Assembly (NCBI GenBank): GCA_944474755.1
Contig: OX104112.1
Location: forward strand, 86,503,756 to 86,567,755
Length of the DNA: 64,000 nt
Direction: 5' to 3'
Origin: Limnoperna fortunei
Lineage: Eukaryota; Mollusca; Bivalvia; Mytilida; Modiolidae
Positions 36,901 through 45,900 of the stretch are shown here, one piece after another. Made by a program: the position numbers and the translations under genes. The notes under the pieces are model-generated. The model did no database searches and was not told where the DNA came from. It saw nothing but the letters and a program-made list of their open reading frames with translations. Numbering within the stretch: position 1 is the first letter of the stretch; every line of letters starts with the position of its first letter.

Positions 36901-39900
36901 TAAGCATTTCTACTGAAGAATCACGAATCGCCTGCACTGACGAATTTGCCTACAATTTGAATCAAAGTTACATCATATAGGTAAATGCTTTATTATGCAG
37001 GAAAAGGTTTGTTTAATATATATAACGTCTACAAAAGGTATACTTTAAGCTATATTTATCTGTATTAGCATATCAAACTACTGTGGTTTCATTTTTATTA
37101 GTGGGGTACCAATTTTAGTCGTTTTCGTGGGTGAGGACAAACCACGAAATTAAGAATTCAACGAATAATAGCCTCTAGACAATCTACAAGGATATTTTGT
37201 TATCAATCCTTGTTTCCGATTGGGATAGTGATCTTGCATTATAAACAGCTTTTACATTTGTATGTGTAAATGTCACTAATTATATTGTTAAGTTTCTTGC
37301 CAAATCTTTCCCAGGGAATTAATAACATCTGTTTTGTGAATTGTTAATTTTTATCTAATAAAATGACATTTTTATTAATTCAGTTAATTATTTATGCGGT
37401 TACTAAACAACATCTGTTTAATCTATTTTACTCCGTATTTTCAAAAATCGTAAATAGGAAATGTACAGAGCTACACTGTATATGAATACCAAAAATTGAA
37501 GGCTTTTATGTCATGTTTTATTATTATTTTTTTTTTTAATCGGCGAAACACGAATTAAAGAATCCCACGAAATGTCTTTTTTTCTTAAACCACGAAAATT
37601 TATTTCCACGAAAATAAATGAAACCGCAGTATACATATATAATGATTGTCTTATATACTGTTTATTTCTTTTGTTCAATAGTGGTGAATGGTTCGTATTT
37701 TTATAAAAAAAAATAATGAACTCAAGACACTGCAGGCATATAGTTAACATGGCTTTCACGTAAAATCACTTTAAAGTAAGGTTTTGTGTTATAATTTGAA
37801 CATGTTGTAATAGCTACCATGGACATGCAATAATATCTAAGTGTAAACGAGGCGATATACAGCGATAGCAGTGCAACATCCACCAGATTGTAATATGATT
37901 TAATGTAGGTCCGAAGTCCTGCTGAATACAATTGATTACATTTTTGGCAAGCCATACCTAAAACATAGATAAGGTGCAGATCATTTATCGTTATGGCAGT
38001 AGTGTTGGTTATCATCAAACACAGCAACAATAACTTCTGAATTAACAAAATCCGAATGATTAAAGTAAACATTCCCACTACAGTTCGCAAGCATAAACGG
38101 TAGACATTAAAATAAGTTATTTGCGATAAACAGGATATTTGATCATATTTGCTGACTAAAAATTAAGGTAAACATTTTTTCTGGAATAAACGCGGTTATT
38201 CAAGAATAATGTTTAAGTTGTTTTGTGTACAGGACTACAGTGTAGTAGTTACTAAATTTTTTGTATCATTACATACTGGTTGTCTTTACGTTTTGAATAT
38301 CCTCACAAGTCAGGGTTTCAGTGTCCACACGTGTCCACGAAACCCTGACAAACTTAGCTAGGAAATTCCCGGGCTAGAAAATTTTCATATGACGTCAAAC
38401 CTTCAAAATATCAACCAATGAAATTGCTTGAAACAAGCAAGTGTTCGGTAGTAGTCATTTTTACTCATTCTTGAATTGGAAGAAAACTAATAAATAACGC
38501 AGTAATAACAAACTATTAACACCACTGTACAAAATACACTGATTTTCACATGGTCTTTGCATCACATCCGTTTCAATGGTTATTTACAACCGACATCAGG
38601 ATATCCCTTAACAAAGTCGTGAATGAAAGCGACCTTTTGATTAGCTACATGCGGGTATGATGTAGCCAATCAAAATAATGATTTCTAGCCCGGGAATTTC
38701 CTAGCTGAGTTTGCCAGGGTTTCGTGGACACATAAACCCTGACTTGTGAGGATTGGATATATAATACTTCTGCCCAAATTGTCACAAAGAAAATGGACAC
38801 TATAGAATTCAAATTGATAACAATTACAAAAAACTTTCAAAGGGGGCAATTAGGTGAAACGCCTGTGCATATGTATGTGTTTACTACCTACAATAGTAAA
38901 TTTTGGCATTAAGCCAAAATTGATTTATTCAGTCGTTATTAAAGAATCGTTTCACGTCTAATATTTGTGACGTCATTTTAATCATCCTAAGTAATATTGA
39001 ACAGTGGTTACATGTAATATATACTAATATGACGTCCTTCATACGCTTCGAGAACACATTAGGATTCTAAAAAGCATAGAGCATGGTATGATGTCACAAT
39101 TAAAATTCCGACGTCATACGCTCAACTAGAAAATTTCAAACTGGAACAATTCAATTTTGTTAAGATTTCTCAATATTTTTTGCTAAAAAGGTACGTATAT
39201 TCAATAAATATATGTTTATGTCAATATTTTTTTGCTTGAACATGCTGTTTCGGGAGATATCTTATTAGTTCCAAAAACAATATTACCATTGAAAGCGTCC
39301 TCTAAGAGCCGCTTCGAAGTTTTCGCTATCGCTCGGTTTAAAATATTGACAAATATAAGGTCTGACCATGTTCTAATTCGCATTGAGCCCAAGGATTTTT
39401 ACTTGACAAAAGCTGGACTAAGGAAGGATATATATATATTTACACGATCCCAGAGGACTTATATTATTCCATCTTCCAATGAAGAATATATTAAGCATTT
39501 AGAGTTAAACGTCACTGATGAGTCTTGAATAGACGAAATGCTCGTCTGGCGTAATGAATATGTCACCTTGTTTATTTTGATAACATTTTGTTGAAATATT
39601 TTAGCAAAGCCAAGTGAATGCTTGTCCGCGGTTGGCTGATGGCGAATGCAATATATAGAAGTTTTAAGTTCAGTTGTAGTGAGAAAATTTTAAACCAATA
39701 TTTTATGACTTGTTCACGTTATTTATTTATATTGACCTCAATGACTAGGGCCATTCGTTGGTCAGTCTCTGTCTATAATTTTGATAAACAACAGAGTCAT
39801 TTGTATCGTTCCATAATCTTCTAGACTTTATATACACAAGTCCAGAAGATTATGCAACGATACAAATGACGGTGTTTCTTGTCAAAAATTTAAACACAGA

Positions 39901-42900
39901 CTGACCAACAAATGGCCTTAGTCATTGAGTGACAATATAAATAAATAACGTAAACAATCATAACATATTAATCTTAAACTTACTCCAACGGAACCCACAA
40001 CTTTTTTTAAAGTTGCTTCTCAGTCTGCCACCCGCGGACGTGACGTGCTGTTACTTGGCTTTGCTCAAATATTCCAACAAGATGTAATATATATATGCTT
40101 GTATTCCACTAAAATACGGTGTGTGTTGGTAAAAAAAAGTAAAGAGAGAATATTTTTCAAAAATGTTCTCACCAATAACCCAGATGGATATCATAAGCTG
40201 TGTTATTGTAGGCGTCATGGCTCTAACAGGAAAATCGTATCCATACAAAGACTGATTGGTTGCATTTATTAATTTTTCATATTTTGAAAACAAATCTGGG
40301 AATTTCGTTTGTAAAGTAATGTCTTTGGAAACTGTTCTTGATGTTTCTAGTGTTGAAACTATGATAAGTATCAAAAACGAAAAAAACGACATCATATGGC
40401 CAATAAACTTCATACAAGGATACTTTAAAAATCGTATAGGCTGAAAAAAGAAATTATTATAAACCGGTAATAATTTTAACCTGGACAAATGTTTTCAATG
40501 TAACGACAAATACTGAAAAAACATTTCAAAAGAATATATCTACCACCCACATAGTATCATAGGGTGCACAACTCTTGTTCTACAAGCGCCATAAATGAAC
40601 AAAGAATGAAAACGTTGGACCAACAAAGCATCTTTCAACCATTATTTACACAGAAACTTTCGAATCCTTGTCCTAAATATTGAATAAGACACCTTAATCG
40701 AGTAATATAATTAATGTTGAATAGTAATGTTCAGCGGATGTGGTACGTTTAGCAAAGTTAGCGGTAGCATGTTTTTATTTGTGTGTGTCTGTGTGTGAAT
40801 GTGTAGGTGATCTGTTTAATTTAAACTGATTACCTTTACACTTGGTGCTGCAAGATATAACATGACCAAAAACGGATAAATTATAAAGAAAGGGAATGCT
40901 ATCATGGTTCGTTTGAGCCAACCAGCTCGTTCTAGTACACCGAATCCTTCATACCAAGTGCTGACTAATCTCTGCTGACAGCTTGAATGAGCAACAAACT
41001 AAAATGCAGAAACATAGAAATGCATGGTAAATAAAGATAATGGTAGGAAAATATTAATAACTGTAGATCATCATTATAACATAAACACAACACTCCTGCA
41101 ACAAATTACAGAATTAAAGCAGTTGCTCTAAAATGATCAGCATTAGAAATACAACAAGCAAGAAGAAAAAGGAGGATTTGAGCACTTAGGATGTCCAAAA
41201 GGTAAGTGATGTGCCACTTGCTTTCCGATAAATCTATAATGTGCAATTTTTTTGCAATGCAAAATTGCTAAAATCCGATTACTTCTATCCTTGCGTATTA
41301 AAAAAAAAAGAAAAAATTTAAACTAGCGCATGCATGTTGCTACTAAATAATAAGATGCTAAATGTGTCGACACAATATGACTCCTTTTCCGGGTTTGGGA
41401 TGTTTAGTTATTACTACTGTTATATAGGTTTTCTTTAAATAATAGTAGTAAGTAATTTATAAACCGGAAATAAATAGAACAAATATGTATATTTTAAACC
41501 TTCTGATAAACAAAGAAGTATAATCGTGTACGTGGTTCGTGGCCCTCACATGAACTTTTTCAAACAACAAAATCTATTTTGTTTTTTACCACGCTAGTAT
41601 AAATAAATTGTATTAAGTGTTTATAACAAGATAAGCAATGTTTACGTTAAGCTCTTTTAGCAGTGATGGATATAGCTCTACCATAACATTTTTGTTCTAC
41701 GGGTTAAAATACAGTAAAAAACTGTTAAATGATATATACAAATCGTAATAATTCTTTCTTTGTAATTTGGTAATTTTTAAAAATAACATGATGATTTAAT
41801 AATACTTATACATACTCAGAATCCATATTGTAAATAAAAGTCAATAAACACGATGTAGTCCGATTCTGCTTTGAAATAATTGTGCCGACATATTTGTGTT
41901 GTACTACCTTGGGACTGGGTTAAGCTACTGTTAATGAGTAAAGTTGTAAGGATTAACGTTCTCGTGCTTATTTACCAAAAAATCAGGAATTATTTGTGTT
42001 AAAATAGCTTTGTTAAAAAAGCTACAAAAATTTCAACGTATGTTGCTGCTTGACAATATAATATACACGGTAAGATTAGCCATTATTCCGCCAATAAGAT
42101 GTAGATAAAACACAACCATAAGAGATAACAAAAGGAAATAACATCTATTCTGATGTCTAGTATCCCAAATGCCAGCAACTGTTTTTTTTTCACTATAACA
42201 GACATAATATTGATTGTTCAATTCTTATTATGCAGGTGTATTTAAAACTGTTGGAGTTTAACGCCACTTTTAGCATTTTTTCAGGTTTATCGTGGCGTCT
42301 TGATTTTTTTAACTGGGAAAGACGGAGTTCCCGATGAAAATCACAGAAAATCTCAGTGTTAACAGGTTCGCGATTTAAAATATATGACAATATATACTAC
42401 TAGGCCACTGAGCGTTAATTAAAATTCGGTATAAAAGATATCGCTTTTGTGGATAATGTATCTATTTCGAATTATTATACCCCCCGCTTTCAAGCGCGGG
42501 GTATATAGTGTTCATGGTGTCCGTCCGTCCGTCCGTCCGTCCGTCCGTTACACTTTCTATTATTTGCAACTCCTCCTACACCACTGAAAGGAATTTGATG
42601 AAACTTACAAAGAATCTTTGTCTCATAGTGCCATTGTGCAGGAGATATTTAACATTTTGATCGGAATGATATTTGGGGTTTCCCATAATAAAACATGGAT
42701 TTTGTCATTGACCTAAGGGGGTCCCTATCTCTTATGTGCAACTCCTCCTACACCACAGAATGGAATTTAATGAAACTTACACAGAATGCTTGTCACATAG
42801 TGCCATTGTGCAGGAGATATTAAACATTTTGATCGGAACGATATTTGGGGTTTCCCATAGAAAAACATGGACATTGTCATTGACCTAAGGGGGTCCTCAT

Positions 42901-45900
42901 CTCTTATGTGCAACTCCTCCTACACCACTGAATGGAATTTAAAGAAACTTACACAGCATCCTTGTCACATAGTGCCATTGTGCAGGAGATATTAAACATT
43001 TTGATCGGATCGATATTTGGGGTTTCCCATAGAAAAACATGGACATTGTCATTGACCTAAGGGGGTCCTCGTGTCTTATGTGCAACTCCTCCTACACAAC
43101 TGAATGGAATTTGTTGAAACTTACACAGAATCCTTGTCACATAGTGCCATTGTGCAGGAGATATTTATTATTTTGATAGGAATGATATTTGGGGTTTCCC
43201 ATAGAACAACACGGACTGTCATTGACATAAGGGGATACCCATTTCTTATGTGCGACTCCTCCTACACCACTAAATGGAATTTGATGAAACTTACACAGAA
43301 TGTTGTCACATATTGCCATTGTGCACTAGATATATAACATTTCGATTGGAATGATATTTGGGGTTTCCCATAGAAAAACATGGACTTTGTCATGGACATA
43401 AGGGATACCCATCTCTTATGTGCAACTCATTCCTACACCACTGAATGGAATTTGTTGAAACTTACACAGAATCCATGTCACATAGTGCCATTGTGCAGGA
43501 GATATTTAACATTTTGATAGGAATGATATTTGGGGTTTCCCATAGAAAAACATGGAGTTTGTAATGGACATAATGGGATACCCATCTTTTATTTGCAATT
43601 CCTCCTACACCACTGAATGGAATTTGTTGAAACTTATAAAGAAACTTGGTCACATATTGCCATTGTGCACTATATATTAAACATTTTGATCAGAATATTA
43701 TTGGAGGTTTGCCATAGAAAAAAATGGACTTTGTCATTGACATAGGGGATGCCATTCTTTGGGGGATTGGGGAGGGTTACATGTATTATCTGCAATTTCG
43801 CCTTCACGTTTAACTAGATAAAGTTTCAATTTCATAATTAAGAACACCTGAATTTTCAAAGTAATTGTGAAGCGGGGGGTATCAATGATGAGCATTGCTC
43901 ACAATTGTTTTTACTCTAGTTTTAATTAATTTAATCGAGATATAGCAAGTTACACAGGGAAATATTGTTCACGTGAAATTCCTGTGAAATCAGGATTAAC
44001 GTGAATTTAACGTGAAAAGTTCACATGATTTTCACGTTAATATCATGTGAAACTCGCTTGAATTTCACGTTAACTTTTTTCACGTGAATTTCACATGAAA
44101 ATTCTGAAAAATGAGAATTTATTTCTAAATATTTATAGAATTGCATGAAAGTTAAAGAACATTAAATATGTTGAGAACATTTTTTCACGTGAACTTCACG
44201 TGAAATTCACGTTAAATTACTCATTTAACGTTAAATTTTCACGTGAATTTCACATTAATTTCATGTGAAATTCACGAGAAAAAAGTTTCCCTGTGTAATG
44301 TTTGTTTTAATAAAAAAAAATTGTTCTGTCATTATTTCCAAATAGTTTCAAAATTAGGAAGTTTGTGTAAAACTTAACAATCGACTTAAAACGGACAAAA
44401 ACTTACGATAGGGCATTGTGCAACATCTTCTATATAAATATTTAGATTCAAGACCCAAATCGGCTAACTAAACCTTACACTCGTAATAACATCGGATACT
44501 TCCTCTTTAGCATATAATAATGCTGATACAATTATTAACAACAACACGTTTAACACAGAACATATATACATCCGCGATAATGTAGAAATAAATTTGACAT
44601 TTATTCAAATATCAATAAATTCATATAGATAAATTTATTGAAATATTCAAATATAGACTTATTAAACCTTCGAGTGATGGATTGATGGATATAATATTTT
44701 ACGTTATACAAGTTGATTAACCTATGTGATTGGTTAAGATTTCCAACATGACATTAAACAAAACATTGCGGTTTCCCTTACAGCATCCGTTTCAATAATT
44801 CGCTTTGTTTCAGGTTTCTCGGAATGTATCACACCGCCATTACATGTGTTTACCTTACTTGTTATTCACCACCATATTTACTTCTGGGATTTTACCTGGA
44901 TGATCAAAGCTTCATATTTCAATAATAACAGAAAAATAATAGTTTAACAGTTGATCTCGCGAAGATTGTTACATAGATTAACAGCTACATTAAAAATTCG
45001 ACATTGTCTTATAATTGATACAAACCTTCTTTTCTTTGTACTTAATTGCTAATTTGAATCTCGCTAAACGTTCGCATTTATTGTCGCTAGGATCTCCTGT
45101 TTTATTCAGAACAACTTCAAGTTCTTCTTGTGTTCTGACTTTATTTAGCAAGCGAACAACATATTCACTAAGTCCATCTGCCAAATCCCTATATTCTCTC
45201 TACCAAAAATAAACAAGTTCCTGTCTGTTGTTTAAATGCACCAAACATATTAGCAAGTAAATAGTTGTAATAGTTTACATCTTGTACTAGATCGGCCATC
45301 AATCATGCTTCTTTAGAGATAGAAATACTGACCCTTTCAATTATCTGTTTATAAGGGATTCCAACATAATGCGCTAACTCTCTATATAGTTGGGTCGAAC
45401 AGAAGAAAATTAATTGAGATTGATTGATTAATGTTCACTTTACGTACAGTAAGCAATATTTAATCTTTATCCAGAAAAAATCAACGTAAAAAATATTTGG
45501 AGCCCCCTCATTGCTCCTACTAATTTTCATAATGTACGAAGAGTCCTTATCGTGCAAAGAGCGCAGCACTCTTCAAAATTAAAAACTACATGTAATAAAC
45601 GAAGGTAGGAAACAACAAATGTAAAACGTTTCAAATCTGAAAAATGGAAAGTATAGATCATTGAATAAAACTGTAATACTGTGTTACTATTACGCGATCA
45701 GAAACATTTCAGCTATATATTTAATTAGATATAAGTAGTGTTACCTTATTTAGATGGAACATTGGCAAACTACCGGAAATATCGCTATGACTGTAAAATG
45801 TCAAGTTTATGCATTTTTATCAAGTTTGACAAACACACATACCTTAAAGTATTTCTCTAATCTTGAAAGATTCCTAACCTCCGCCCCTAATTCAAATGCT

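Noticed and set aside
43104..43653. Frames in the 172-bp tandem region of the TIR element
   Set aside because: Repeat-derived, on both strands, with stops in other units.
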